Of a DNA stretch of 64,000 nt, positions 43,259 through 52,111 are shown piece after piece. The notes beneath the pieces were generated by a model, which saw nothing but the letters and a program-made list of their open reading frames with translations, was not told the DNA's origin and ran no database searches. Each line of letters opens with the position of its first letter. Position 1 is the stretch's first letter. The DNA lies in contig JBFMBL010000012.1 in NCBI GenBank assembly GCA_040755195.1, positions 1 to 64,000 on the forward strand, read 5' to 3'. This stretch comes from SURF-55 sp040755195. Its GTDB lineage: Bacteria; Bacillota; Desulfotomaculia; Desulfotomaculales; Ammonificaceae. The position numbers were made by a program, and so were the translations under genes.

Positions 43259-43440
43259 GTAACTATTCAGGTGTCCTGGTCGTCGGGCGCGGCGATATGC
43301 TGCACATGGCTTTGTCAGCCGGCCAGGGGCAGTGCTCACGTACTTCTATGTACGCTCCGCGCTACCCCAGGCCGGCTTTCGCGCTCTGCTGGCATCTCGC
43401 CGCGTTCCGACAGAGAAACACGAAGCGGCTGAATAGTTAC
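43259..43440. mobile_element. MITE-like element, GTAACTATTCAG family, copy 2
   Basis: A 182-base element almost identical to 40097-40277, with the same inverted ends and a different, perfect 8-base target duplication (TTCGTGGT at 43251-43258 and 43441-43448). The differing duplications show two independent insertions. It is non-coding and lies upstream of ftsE. Confidence 0.88.
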
Positions 43441-43448
43441 TTCGTGGT

Positions 43449-43842
43449 TAACTGAAGAACGCCAACTTACTTGTCCATTCGACATTCGCCTATTAAATCC
43501 TCTAAAAACGGGAAAAAAAGTAAGGAACTTGTTACCTCGGGTTCCTAATAAAACAAAAAAAGGATAGTGGGTTGGAGTTTGCGAAGACAAAGTCGAATGA
43601 AATCGCCTATGGGTAGCTTTCCCTTAATGGATCTAACTTTTCAGGAGGTATGTTTGAAGGGAAACGTTATCAGAATGCCGTCTCAGGCACCCTGTACGCA
43701 GGAGGATTAAAGCCGAAATCAGGTCGGCTTCCGTTGAGTTTTTCTATTCCCTCTCACTCGCAACTTGCCGGTCTCCATATTACTGGATCGGGACCCAGGA
43801 CTTTGGACTTTGGACTTTCGACTTGGGACTTGATTTATAACT
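43449..43842. other. Gene-free interval with a short period-7 tract
   Basis: About 390 bases between the second GTAAC element and the transketolase gene. At 43797-43832 there are heptamer units (AGGACTT, TGGACTT, TGGACTT, TCGACTT, GGGACTT). A plus-strand reading frame at 43650-43871 has a ribosome-site-like AGGAGGT touching its ATG, but no recognisable protein. I see nothing else. Confidence 0.6.
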
Positions 43843-44784
43843 TTACCTCTTCCGTTTCATTGCCCTTTTAACCGATAGCACAATATTGGCTGAGGTAAGC
43901 CCGTACTTGGCCATCAGTTCGTCGGGTTTCCCTGACTCGCCGAAGCTGTCCTCAATCCCCACTCTCTTAAGGGGCACCGGATAGTTTTCCGCCAATACCT
44001 CCGCCACGGCGCTGCCCAGGCCGCCGATTATGCTGTGTTCCTCCGCGGTAACGACAGCGCCGGTCTCCCGCGCCGCCTGTACCACCGCCGACACATCGAT
44101 TGGCTTGATTGTGTGAATATCGAGCACCCGAACCTCGATCCCTTCCCTGCTTAAAGCATCCGCGGCCTCCAGTGCAACGGCGACCATTATCCCGGTGGAT
44201 ATAATGGTGGCGTCGTTTCCATCCCGGAGCATTACCGCTTCACCCGGTTTGAACACAAAATCTTCCCCGTGCAAAACCGGTACCGGAGCACGCCCGAGGC
44301 GTATGTAAACCGGGCCGTTAATGGCCGCTGCCGCCCGCACGGCGCCTGCCACCTCCACGGCGTCCGCGGGAACAAACACCGTCACATTCGGAAGCACCCG
44401 CATCAGCGCGATATCCTCAATCGATTGGTGGGAACTGCCGTCTTCTCCTACCGTGATTCCGGCATGGCTGGCGCCTATCTTTACATTTAAACGCGGATAA
44501 GCGACACTCTGCCGCACCTGGTCGAAAACCCTGCCGGTAGCGAAAACCGCAAAGCTGGAGCAGAACGGGATCTTTCCCGCAGCCGCAAGGCCCGCAGCGG
44601 TACCGATCATATTCTGTTCCGCCACGCCGAAATCGAAGAACCGATCAGGATATGCCTTCTTAAAATCTATCGTCTTCGTGGATTTAGACAGGTCCGCATC
44701 AAGAACCACCACATCCGGGTTTTCCGCGCCGATTTGAACCAGCGCCTTGCCATACGCTTCCCGGGTAGCTATTTTCTCCGACAT
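43843..44784 (-). CDS. Transketolase, C-terminal subunit
   Basis: A 313-residue protein with the pyrimidine-binding and C-terminal domains of transketolase. It begins MSEKIATREAYGKALVQIG; the conserved Glu region is FFDFGVAEQNMIGTAAGLA and EDGSSHQSIEDIALMRVLP follows. Transketolase moves two-carbon units in the pentose phosphate pathway. The N-terminal thiamine half is a separate gene 219 bases upstream, a split form common in Clostridia and Archaea. Confidence 0.94.
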   Translation of the reverse strand: MSEKIATREAYGKALVQIGAENPDVVVLDADLSKSTKTIDFKKAYPDRFFDFGVAEQNMIGTAAGLAAAGKIPFCSSFAVFATGRVFDQVRQSVAYPRLNVKIGASHAGITVGEDGSSHQSIEDIALMRVLPNVTVFVPADAVEVAGAVRAAAAINGPVYIRLGRAPVPVLHGEDFVFKPGEAVMLRDGNDATIISTGIMVAVALEAADALSREGIEVRVLDIHTIKPIDVSAVVQAARETGAVVTAEEHSIIGGLGSAVAEVLAENYPVPLKRVGIEDSFGESGKPDELMAKYGLTSANIVLSVKRAMKRKR

Positions 44785-44823
44785 TTTGTAGTACCTCCTC
44801 CGGAAATAAATCTCACCGCCAAT

Positions 44824-44902
44824 CCAGCACTCAACTCATCACTGTAAGTATTCCAGGAGAAAGGCAATCATTAGCTATGACGCAAATCATATTGAGTGCT
44901 GG
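44824..44902. repeat. CCAGCACTCAA inverted-repeat element, copy 2
   Basis: A 79-base segment bounded by CCAGCACTCAA (44824-44834) and its exact inverse TTGAGTGCTGG (44892-44902). The interior is unlike that of the copy at 31341-31435. There is no clear target duplication. It lies between the two transketolase genes. Confidence 0.7.
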
Positions 44903-44907
44903 ACAAG

Positions 44908-44973
44908 AACGCCATGAATCAAGAAAATAAATATGTGTCAACAGGTAAATCGCTATTTCCAGCGCCGATTTTC
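44908..44973. repeat. Dispersed repeat shared with 63066-63143
   Basis: The segment ACGCCATGAATC...AATAAATATGT...GGTAAATCGCTATTTCC and AGCGCCGATTTTCA is nearly identical to the one downstream of nadC. In both places it lies just after the stop codon of a minus-strand gene. AAATCG and CGATTT within it can pair, but it lacks the features of a standard terminator. Confidence 0.75.
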
Positions 44974-45003
44974 AGATTTCCGCCTTCATTCTTCATCCTT
45001 TAC

Positions 45004-45828
45004 CTACCGGGGCGCCCCGAGTTCGATTAAGGCTTTCGTCGCCTGCTCTCCCTTCGGCGCTGAGCCGTGCCAGTCCACCTGGTTTTCCATGAAGGATACG
45101 CCTTTGCCTTTTATCGTCCGGGCCACCACCATGGTTGGTTTGCCCTTAACATTTTTTGCCTCTTCCACCGCCTGCAGGATCGCCTTGAGATCGTGACCGT
45201 CGATTTCGATGACGTGCCAGCCGAAAGCCCTCCATTTATCCGCCACCTGCCCGAGCGACATGACCTCCTCCACCGGTCCGTCTATTTGCAGCCCGTTGTA
45301 ATCCAGAAAGGCGGTAAGGTTATCCAGCTTGTAATGCGCCGCCGCCATTGCCGCTTCCCACACCTGGCCTTCCTGGGTTTCCCCGTCGCCGAGCAAAACG
45401 TAAACCCGGTAGTCCCGGCCGTCAAGCCGTGCCGCAAGCGCCATCCCGTTCGCCGCTGAAAGTCCCTGGCCCAGCGAACCGGTAGACATCTCTACACCCG
45501 GTAGTTTGCGCATGTCCGGATGCCCCTGCAAACGGCTCCCGAGTTTCCGGAGCGTCATAAGTTCCTTCACAGGGAAAAAGCCGCGTTCCGCCAGGGTTGC
45601 ATACAGAAGCGGGGCTGCATGTCCCTTGGACAGCACGAACCGGTCCCTGTCGGGATCATCCGGCCGTTTGGGGTCGATCCGCATCACATCAAAATACAAC
45701 GCCGCTACGATATCGGTAGCGGAGAGAGATCCTCCGGGATGACCGGAACCCGCTGCGGTGGTCATCAGGATGATATATCGTCGTATCTCCTGCACTTTTC
45801 CCTGTAACACATGAAAAGGTATAGACAT
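45004..45828 (-). CDS. Transketolase, N-terminal (thiamine diphosphate) subunit
   Basis: A 274-residue protein with the TPP-binding half: TAAGSGHPGGSLSATDI, the cofactor motif LLGDGETQEGQVWEAAMAAA with NLTAFLDYNGLQIDG, and GHPDMRKLPG. The ATG at 45828 has GGAGGTTGGGATAG upstream. It would pair with the product of the next gene to form the active heterotetramer. The intervening 175 bases contain two repeats but no gene. Confidence 0.94.
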   Translation of the reverse strand: MSIPFHVLQGKVQEIRRYIILMTTAAGSGHPGGSLSATDIVAALYFDVMRIDPKRPDDPDRDRFVLSKGHAAPLLYATLAERGFFPVKELMTLRKLGSRLQGHPDMRKLPGVEMSTGSLGQGLSAANGMALAARLDGRDYRVYVLLGDGETQEGQVWEAAMAAAHYKLDNLTAFLDYNGLQIDGPVEEVMSLGQVADKWRAFGWHVIEIDGHDLKAILQAVEEAKNVKGKPTMVVARTIKGKGVSFMENQVDWHGSAPKGEQATKALIELGAPR

Positions 45829-45893
45829 CTATCCCAACCTCCGAACCAACAGGCGATCTATAATGCGCCGTTGATAGAATTCAATTTGCCGGA

Positions 45894-46805
45894 TTATCGT
45901 CTTTTCCTGCCTATTAAACTTGACCGTTGAATCTTAGGTGTTGAATAACCTTTTACTCTCTGCCTTCTGTATTCCTTGAACCCCTCTCCTAAAACCTCAT
46001 GAACATCGGCTAAGACTATAAAAGCACGGGGATCTATCCGGTAGACCACTTCCTTTAGCCGCGTAACCTCGCTCCTGGATACCACCGATAGCAGAAGTGT
46101 ACGGTCTTCCCCGGTATAGGCTCCCGTCCCCTTCCAGAGCGTCACACCCCGGTCGAGTTCCGTCAGCACAATTTTTGCGATTTCCGAATATTTTTCCGAC
46201 ACTATTAAAAAGGCCTTAGTGTACCCCAGCCCCTCCTGGACAACGTCAATCACCCAGGCGGAGACGAAGATGGTGATAAGCGCGTACATCGCCAGTTCGG
46301 GTGATCTAAAAGCGAAACCGGCGGTAAGAACAACCGTCCCGTCGATGAAGAACAGCAACTGGCCGACATTAGTCCCGACATAACTTCGCAGGATCGCCGC
46401 CGCCAAATCAGTCCCGCCGGTAGTTGCCTTGGCCCGGAAGACAGCGCCCAACCCCAGCCCCAGCAAAACACCACCGTATAGACTCGACAGGAAGGCATCG
46501 GCAGTCGGAACAGGCAGGTACGGCACAAGAAGGTCCACCGCACCGGAAAGCAGCACCGTTCCTAAAAGCGAGCGCAGGCTGAAACCCAAACCCAGGCGGA
46601 ACAATCCCCAGAAGAAAAGCGGTACATTTAGCGCCAGCATGGATACACCGACTGGAAAACCGAAAAGATAATGGAGTACCGTGGCGATACCGCTTATCCC
46701 GCCGGCTGCGATCTTGTTCGGCACCAGGAAAAGGTCCAGCCCCAGGGCGATCATGATAACCCCGATTAAGAAAAGTACAACATCCCCGACCACCCTGCCG
46801 AACAT
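45894..46805 (-). CDS. YitT family membrane protein
   Basis: A protein of 303 residues with about five N-terminal membrane helices (GLDLFLVPNKIAAGGISGIA in the first loop is typical) and a cytoplasmic DUF2179 domain (about residues 215-285, YTGEDRTLLLSVVSRSEV). Function is not established for the family. I take the ATG at 46805 (MFGRVVGD), five bases after CAGGGG; a GTG two codons earlier is possible. YitT genes are often neighbours of prfB in Firmicutes, as here. Confidence 0.9.
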   Translation of the reverse strand: MFGRVVGDVVLFLIGVIMIALGLDLFLVPNKIAAGGISGIATVLHYLFGFPVGVSMLALNVPLFFWGLFRLGLGFSLRSLLGTVLLSGAVDLLVPYLPVPTADAFLSSLYGGVLLGLGLGAVFRAKATTGGTDLAAAILRSYVGTNVGQLLFFIDGTVVLTAGFAFRSPELAMYALITIFVSAWVIDVVQEGLGYTKAFLIVSEKYSEIAKIVLTELDRGVTLWKGTGAYTGEDRTLLLSVVSRSEVTRLKEVVYRIDPRAFIVLADVHEVLGEGFKEYRRQRVKGYSTPKIQRSSLIGRKRR

Positions 46806-46945
46806 CGGCACCCCTGATGCTTAGCATGCCCTCATAAGGGTTCCTTGTGTGCATCACCATCCCATAATTACTGCCGGATTATACGAAAGAAGCACCGCCT
46901 CTTCGTCAGACTAACCTTAAACCGTGAACCAAGAAACCCCCGAGG

Positions 46946-47090
46946 AGGCCGTTGCAAAACTGCGCCTGGCTTTGTCAGGCTCGCCGTCCGCGCCATGCTT
47001 GTTTTTCGCGGTATCCGGGACCCTTTCTAAGATTGACCGCCGAAAGCCGTTAGGCTGTTTTTCTACTCGATTAATTTGTTTTGCAACGCA
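46946..47090. mobile_element. MITE-like element, GTTGCAAAAC family, short copy
   Basis: A 145-base element starting AGGCCGTTGCAAAACTG and ending GTTTTGCAACGCA, so the inverted ends share GTTGCAAAAC. It is flanked by a perfect 8-base direct duplication CCCCGAGG (46938-46945, 47091-47098). It carries no gene; plus-strand reading frames across it are accidental. A longer relative (196 bases) sits inside birA at 62388-62583. The rest of the 480-base gap between yitT and prfB holds only the prfB terminator. Confidence 0.88.
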
Positions 47091-47186
47091 CCCCGAGGCT
47101 GTTCAGGGTGAAACGTTTTATCTAATTCGCGCTTCTGCGGTTAAATCCTCCTTTTACCCTGGGAAAAACAGCCTTTTCGACCGTAA

Positions 47187-47227
47187 GAATAAAAAAAACC
47201 GGGTAGGATGGGAACCTCCCGGTTTCA
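47187..47227 (-). terminator. Terminator downstream of prfB
   Basis: On the minus strand AAACCGGGAGG... pairs with ...CCCGGTTT, followed by a run of T. The hairpin lies about 60 bases after the prfB stop and would end the hpf-to-prfB block. Confidence 0.8.
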
Positions 47228-47286
47228 AACTTATTTATAACTTGGCCTAACTCTTATCCCCACTATTTTCATCCCGGCAGTAAAGG

Positions 47287-48412
47287 TCAACCGGTCTGAA
47301 CCTGGTTGCTGCGCTCCTGCGCCTCGGATTGCAGGAGGGCATGTATAAAGTCGTCGATTTCACCGTCAAGCACCGCCTGGACATTGCCGCGTTCGAGGTT
47401 CGTCCGGTGGTCTTTAACCAGGCTGTAAGGATTCAGTATGTACGAGCGGATCTGGCTGCCCCAAGCGATCTCGCGCTGTTCCCCCCTGATTGTCGCCAGC
47501 TCCGCCTCCCGCTCCTTGAGCTTCAGGTCCAGAAGTTTCGCTCTCAGAATCGTAAAAGCGGCGGCCTTGTTCGCCGCCTGGGAGCGCTCGCTCTGGCAGG
47601 TTACCGAAATCCCGGTATCCAGGTGCGTAATCCGGACCGCCGACTCCGTCTTGTTGACGTGCTGCCCGCCGGCGCCGCTCGCCCTGAATGTGTCGATCCT
47701 GACCTCATCCGGCTTAATCTCCACCCCGGTATCGTCCTCCACCATGGGCAGCACATCCACAGAGGAAAAAGAGGTGTGCCGCCTGCCGCCGGCGTCAAAG
47801 GGAGAGATGCGAACAAGGCGGTGCACACCTCGCTCCGCCCGGAGATAACCATAGGCGTTGTCCCCTGCAACCTCGAAGGTAACACTCTTTAAACCCGCTT
47901 CATCTCCAAGCAGCAGGTCGAGGGTTTGGACCCGGTAGCCGTGTCCCTCAGCCCAGCGGGTATACATCCTGAAGAGCATCGCCACCCAGTCCTGGGCGTC
48001 CGTACCCCCGGCGCCCGCATGCAAGGTGACAATGGCGCCGTATGAATCGTAAGGACCCGAAAGCAGTACGGCCATTTCAATGGCTGCGACCTCCCCGGCA
48101 AGAACCTTTACATCCTTTGCCAGATCGGACGCCAACCGCCCGTCGTCTTCCTCTTCCGCCAGCTCAAGCAGCATGCAGATTTCCTCATGCCCCTGACGCA
48201 GGCGTTGATATTCGGACAACACGTTGCGCAGGACGGCCAGTTGCCGGGAAACCTCCTGGGCACGCCCTTGATCATCCCAGAATCCCGGCAGAGCCATTTG
48301 TTTTTCTAATTCTGCAATCCTCTGTTCTTTGGCAGAAGTGTCAAAGAGAGGCCCCGAGGCTTCCAATTCTCTCTTCTAAAACCTCGAGGTCCCGCCTTAG
48401 TTCCGTGAACAT
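47287..48412 (-). CDS. prfB: Peptide chain release factor 2, with programmed +1 frameshift
   Basis: Release factor for UGA and UAA codons. The open frame from 48366 lacks a proper start. The true start is the ATG at 48412 with AGGAGG upstream; it gives MFTELRRDLEVLEERIGSLG and a few more residues, then an in-frame TGA at 48341-48343 in the context CTT-TGA-C, the classic RF2 autoregulatory site, with GGGG six to seven bases before as internal Shine-Dalgarno. After the +1 shift the frame continues DTSAKEQRIAELEK. The SPF motif (VRISPFDAGG) for stop-codon reading and the catalytic GGQ (SGAGGQHVNKTESAV) are intact. Total length is about 375 residues, normal for RF2. Confidence 0.97.
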
Positions 48413-48439
48413 ATTTATCCTCCTGTCTCCCTCGAAAAT

Positions 48440-48500
48440 AAGCGTTCTTTCGATGGGCGCGGCGATGAGCCTCGCCGCGTTCCGTGTATGTTACAACACT
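48440..48500. repeat. Shortened copy of the 22-kb hairpin repeat
   Basis: GTTCTTTCGATGGGCGCGG and GATGAGC join directly to CTCGCCGCGTTCCG, matching both flanks of the element at 22047-22205 without its central hairpin. It probably arose by internal deletion. Confidence 0.55.
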
Positions 48501-48570
48501 GCTCCTAAATTCCAAGCTTACGGGTCCATATTTTCATCCTACGTGGCACCACTGAATGCGGCATGTAGGA

Positions 48571-48650
48571 CTTCTGACTCCTGACCTTGGACCTTGGACC
48601 TCGGACCTCGGACGTCGGACCTCGGACCTTGAACGTTGGACCTCGGACCT
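48571..48650. repeat. Period-7 tandem repeat between secA and prfB
   Basis: About eleven units in one phase: GACTCCT, GACCTTG twice, GACCTCG twice, GACGTCG, GACCTCG, GACCTTG, AACGTTG, GACCTCG, GACCTTA. It ends at the secA stop codon. Confidence 0.88.
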
Positions 48651-51334
48651 TACCCCGTCGAAACCTGCCGGCCGCAGCACTTCTTGTATTTTTTTCCGCT
48701 CCCGCACGGACAAGGGTCATTACGTCCCACCTTTTGCTCCCGCCGTACCGTTTGTCCGTTGCCTTCCTCGGCCTGCCGGTTTTCGACCATCTGTCTCCGC
48801 TCGGGTGCTTCCGCAACCCGCACGCGGAACAGGTAGCGGACGGTGTCCTCCTGAATTGAAGCCACCATGTTCTGAAACATTTCGTAGCTCTCAAATTTAT
48901 ATTCCACAAGCGGGTCGCGCTGGCCGTACGCTCTGAGCCCGATCCCCTCGCGCAACTGGTCCATCGCATCGAGGTGGTCCATCCACCTTTCATCCACCAG
49001 CCGTAAAACGATCAAACGTTCGAGTTCCCGCATCGTCTGCGAACCGAGTTCCCTCTCCCGCTGATCATAGAAAGAATGCGCCCGTTCCAGAAGTATTTCT
49101 TCTATTTCCTCGCGCCGCCTGCCGCTGAGTTCGTCAGGATCGATCCCGTCGGGAACAAGAACTTGGGTTGCGTAATCCGCCATGGCTTTGAAATCCCAGT
49201 CTTCAGCGTGCACGCCATCCGGGCAGTAGGTCGCCACCGCACGTGAAACAACCTCTTCGATCATCCCGCTGATTATCTTCTGGGTATCCTCGCCGAAGAG
49301 AACCTGCCGGCGCTGGCCGTAAATGATTTCACGCTGCTGATTCATCACGTCGTCGTACTCAAGAACATGTTTGCGTACAGAGAAGTTACGGCTTTCCACC
49401 CGTTTCTGGGCGGTTTCAAGCGAGCGCGTTACCAGGGAATGCTCGATCGGCACATCCTCTTCCAGCCCCAGTCTGGTGGCAAGGCCGGAAATCGTGTCGC
49501 CGCCGAACAGCCGCAAAAGGTCGTCCTCAAGTGATGAGAAAAACTGCGTTGATCCCGGGTCCCCCTGCCGGCCGCAACGGCCTCGAAGCTGGTTATCGAT
49601 ACGGCGGCTTTCATGCCGCTCCGTGCCTACAATATGCAGCCCTCCAAGGGCGACTACCTTTTCCCGTTCGGCTTCACAGGTTTTGGTTATCCCGGCCAGA
49701 ATTTCTTTAAACGCCTTCCGCGCCTCCGCCACCTCCGGCGTCGAGGGTTCCCCGTACTCGGTCGCTTCCGCGACCACCGTCACCGGGTAGGAACGCCGCA
49801 GCTCTTCTTTGGCCAGAAAAACCGGGTTGCCCCCCAAAAGAATATCCGTGCCGCGGCCGGCCATGTTGGTGGCAATGGTCACCATACCCAGGCGTCCGGC
49901 CTGCGCGACAATCTCGGCTTCCTTTTCGTGGTGTTTCGCGTTGAGCACGTTATGCGGAATCCCGCGCCTTTTCAACATATCGCTGATGATTTCCGACTTC
50001 TCTATAGAAATCGTCCCCACCAACACCGGCTGCCCGGTGGCATGCCGGCTGGCTATTTCTTCCACCGCCATTCTGAACTTCCCGCGTTCGGTCTTAAAAA
50101 CAGCGTCCGGTAAGTCCTGCCGGATCATCGGCTTGTGCGTCGGGATGACCACCACGTCAATCCCGTAAATCTTCCGGAACTCCTCTTCTTCCGTCGCCGC
50201 GGTGCCGGTCATCCCGGCAAGCTTTTCGTACATTCTGAAGTAGTTCTGGAAGGTGATGGTGGCCAGGGTTTGCGATTCCCGTTCGATTTTAACCCCTTCC
50301 TTGGCCTCGATCGCCTGATGCAGCCCCTCGCTGTACCTGCGCCCGAACATCAACCGTCCGGTGAACTCATCAACGATGATAACCTGACCGTCTTTAACGA
50401 CATAATCCCGGTCCCGCTTCATCAAGGCATGGGCCTTGAGCGCCTGCCGCAAATGGTGCATCAGCTCGATGTTCTTTTCATCGGAAAGGTTATCCACCTT
50501 GAGAAACTTCTCCACTTTAGCCACGCCGGATTCAGTCGTGGTAACAGTATGCGCCTTTTCATCCGTCACGTAATCCTTCTCGGCTTGAAGACGGGGCACC
50601 AGCCGGGCGAAGGTGTAATAAAGATCCGTCGGCTTGGCGGAAGGGCCTGAAATAATAAGCGGTGTGCGCGCTTCGTCGATCAGGATGGAATCAACCTCAT
50701 CAACGATGGCGAAGTAATGTCCCCGCTGGACCACCTCATCCGGACCGAGCGCCATGTTGTCCCGGAGGTAGTCAAAGCCGAACTCGTTATTCGTACCGTA
50801 GGTTACATCCGCCCCGTATGCCTTTTTCCGGGCGTTCCAATCCAGGCCGTGTACCACAACACCGACATTCAGGCCCAAAAAACGGTATATCTGTCCCATC
50901 CATTCCGCGTCCCTGCGGGCCAGGTAGTCGTTAACGGTAACGACATGGACACCCTTGCCGGTAAGTGCGTTGAGATAAACCGGGAGTGTCGCCACAAGCG
51001 TCTTGCCTTCACCGGTCTTCATCTCCGCAATCCGGCCCTGGTGGAGCACCATCCCGCCCATCATCTGCACATCGAAATGACGCATCCCGGTTACCCGGCG
51101 GGACGTTTCGCGCACCACGGCAAAAGCCTCCGGCAGGATGTCGTCGAGCCCTGCTCCCTGGTCCAACTGTTCACGGAATTCTCCGGTTTTCGCGGCGAGT
51201 GCGGCGTCGGAAAGCGCTTGCATCGAAGGCTCGTATTCGTTAATCTGGGTTATCGAACGTTTCAGCTTTTTGATTACCTTGGCGTTATCGTCCAAAATGT
51301 TGCTTAACAGCTTAAGCAGGGTTATCCCCTCCAC
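48650..51334 (-). CDS. secA: Preprotein translocase ATPase SecA
   Basis: A protein of about 890 residues that drives secretion through SecYEG. Walker A is EMKTGEGKTLVATLPV, the DEAD box lies in FAIVDEVDSILIDEARTP, the helicase motif TNMAGRGTDILLGGNP is intact, and the C-terminal zinc-binding tail CPCGSGKKYKKCC binds SecB or ribosomes. The start is uncertain. The frame opens with GTG at 51334, but a perfect hairpin ends six bases before it; GGAGGGG at 51325-51331 instead points to a CTG at 51319 (LLKLLSNILDDN), which suits the family N-terminus. It follows hpf and one unknown gene. Confidence 0.97.
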   Translation of the reverse strand: MEGITLLKLLSNILDDNAKVIKKLKRSITQINEYEPSMQALSDAALAAKTGEFREQLDQGAGLDDILPEAFAVVRETSRRVTGMRHFDVQMMGGMVLHQGRIAEMKTGEGKTLVATLPVYLNALTGKGVHVVTVNDYLARRDAEWMGQIYRFLGLNVGVVVHGLDWNARKKAYGADVTYGTNNEFGFDYLRDNMALGPDEVVQRGHYFAIVDEVDSILIDEARTPLIISGPSAKPTDLYYTFARLVPRLQAEKDYVTDEKAHTVTTTESGVAKVEKFLKVDNLSDEKNIELMHHLRQALKAHALMKRDRDYVVKDGQVIIVDEFTGRLMFGRRYSEGLHQAIEAKEGVKIERESQTLATITFQNYFRMYEKLAGMTGTAATEEEEFRKIYGIDVVVIPTHKPMIRQDLPDAVFKTERGKFRMAVEEIASRHATGQPVLVGTISIEKSEIISDMLKRRGIPHNVLNAKHHEKEAEIVAQAGRLGMVTIATNMAGRGTDILLGGNPVFLAKEELRRSYPVTVVAEATEYGEPSTPEVAEARKAFKEILAGITKTCEAEREKVVALGGLHIVGTERHESRRIDNQLRGRCGRQGDPGSTQFFSSLEDDLLRLFGGDTISGLATRLGLEEDVPIEHSLVTRSLETAQKRVESRNFSVRKHVLEYDDVMNQQREIIYGQRRQVLFGEDTQKIISGMIEEVVSRAVATYCPDGVHAEDWDFKAMADYATQVLVPDGIDPDELSGRRREEIEEILLERAHSFYDQRERELGSQTMRELERLIVLRLVDERWMDHLDAMDQLREGIGLRAYGQRDPLVEYKFESYEMFQNMVASIQEDTVRYLFRVRVAEAPERRQMVENRQAEEGNGQTVRREQKVGRNDPCPCGSGKKYKKCCGRQVSTG

Positions 51335-51339
51335 ATAAA

Positions 51340-51364
51340 TTAAGGAACCTTAACGGTTCCTTAA
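51340..51364 (-). terminator. Perfect hairpin just upstream of secA
   Basis: TTAAGGAACC and GGTTCCTTAA form a perfect ten-base stem with a five-base loop; on the minus strand TTTAT follows. It lies between the unknown gene at 51431-52084 and secA, six bases before the GTG. It may be a weak terminator or an attenuator affecting secA. Confidence 0.55.
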
Positions 51365-51430
51365 TTTTGACTATTAACTAAGATTGAGCTTTGCTGACTT
51401 AAACTATTTTAGCACTTTGAGCGTTTCCAT

Positions 51431-52084
51431 TCAACCGGTCAGCACGCTCAGGCGGCGGTTAACCGCATCCAGTGTCGCCCTTATGATGGCATCGGCTTCT
51501 TCCTCGTCAACTACCGCGCTTCCGGTTAAAAACTCCTCCCCCATGGGGGAAAGGAGCGAGACGGCCACAAGAGCCACTCTCTTGCCGGCCAGGGAGGCCA
51601 CCGTGAGATCCTCCAGGATGAAGGTGTGCCCGCCCTGGATCCAGTTGCCCAAGGCTATGAGCGTGGCCTGGGCGATCAACCGCTGGCGGTTACGGGTGGA
51701 AGAAGGACCTACCGCGATCCCGTTAACAACCGTACCCTCGTTCGCGATCTCCACCTTGATCTCGACCTGGTTGCCCTTTGAACTGATGTTAAGACCGGCA
51801 AAGCGAGGACGTCGTTCAATGGACATGGTGTTATCGGTCTGCGGCGGTTCTTGAAGGTGCGCAACGGTAACCATTTCCGGTTTGACATCAACCGCAAAAT
51901 ACTTCTTCATTACCGCTACCACATCCGCAGCAACTTCCGCCGCACTGCGCTCCGCCCCTGCCAGCACCTGAACAGAACTTGCGGTATTCTCCGGGCTCAA
52001 TGTTACGCGGGCAGAAACCACATCCGGAATGTTGCGAAGCATCTCTTCACACAAAGATACCTGCCCGTTTCCTAATTTACTCAT
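51431..52084 (-). CDS. Conserved protein of unknown function between hpf and secA
   Basis: A 217-residue protein with no signal peptide or membrane helix. Residues 8-75 (NIPDVVSARVTL..., AAEVAADVVAVMKKYFAVDV, VTVAHL) resemble a small alpha/beta segment seen in other Firmicutes and Actinobacteria, where a short family describes position-specific SAR...VLA...A..I...F.I.V motifs. Residues 105-215 form a second alpha/beta part. I do not recognise a function. The ATG at 52084 has GGGGAG upstream. Its place in the hpf-secA-prfB block suggests a housekeeping role. Confidence 0.75.
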   Translation of the reverse strand: MSKLGNGQVSLCEEMLRNIPDVVSARVTLSPENTASSVQVLAGAERSAAEVAADVVAVMKKYFAVDVKPEMVTVAHLQEPPQTDNTMSIERRPRFAGLNISSKGNQVEIKVEIANEGTVVNGIAVGPSSTRNRQRLIAQATLIALGNWIQGGHTFILEDLTVASLAGKRVALVAVSLLSPMGEEFLTGSAVVDEEEADAIIRATLDAVNRRLSVLTG

Positions 52085-52111
52085 CTTAATCTCCCCACAT
52101 GGACCGGGATA

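Noticed and set aside
43650..43871. Plus-strand frame with AGGAGGT touching its ATG
   Set aside because: No spacing between ribosome site and start, no recognisable protein, and it runs through a heptamer tract into the end of the transketolase gene.
46924..47250. Plus-strand frame across the short MITE-like element
   Set aside because: It crosses element ends and target duplications and continues into the prfB terminator; no protein family.
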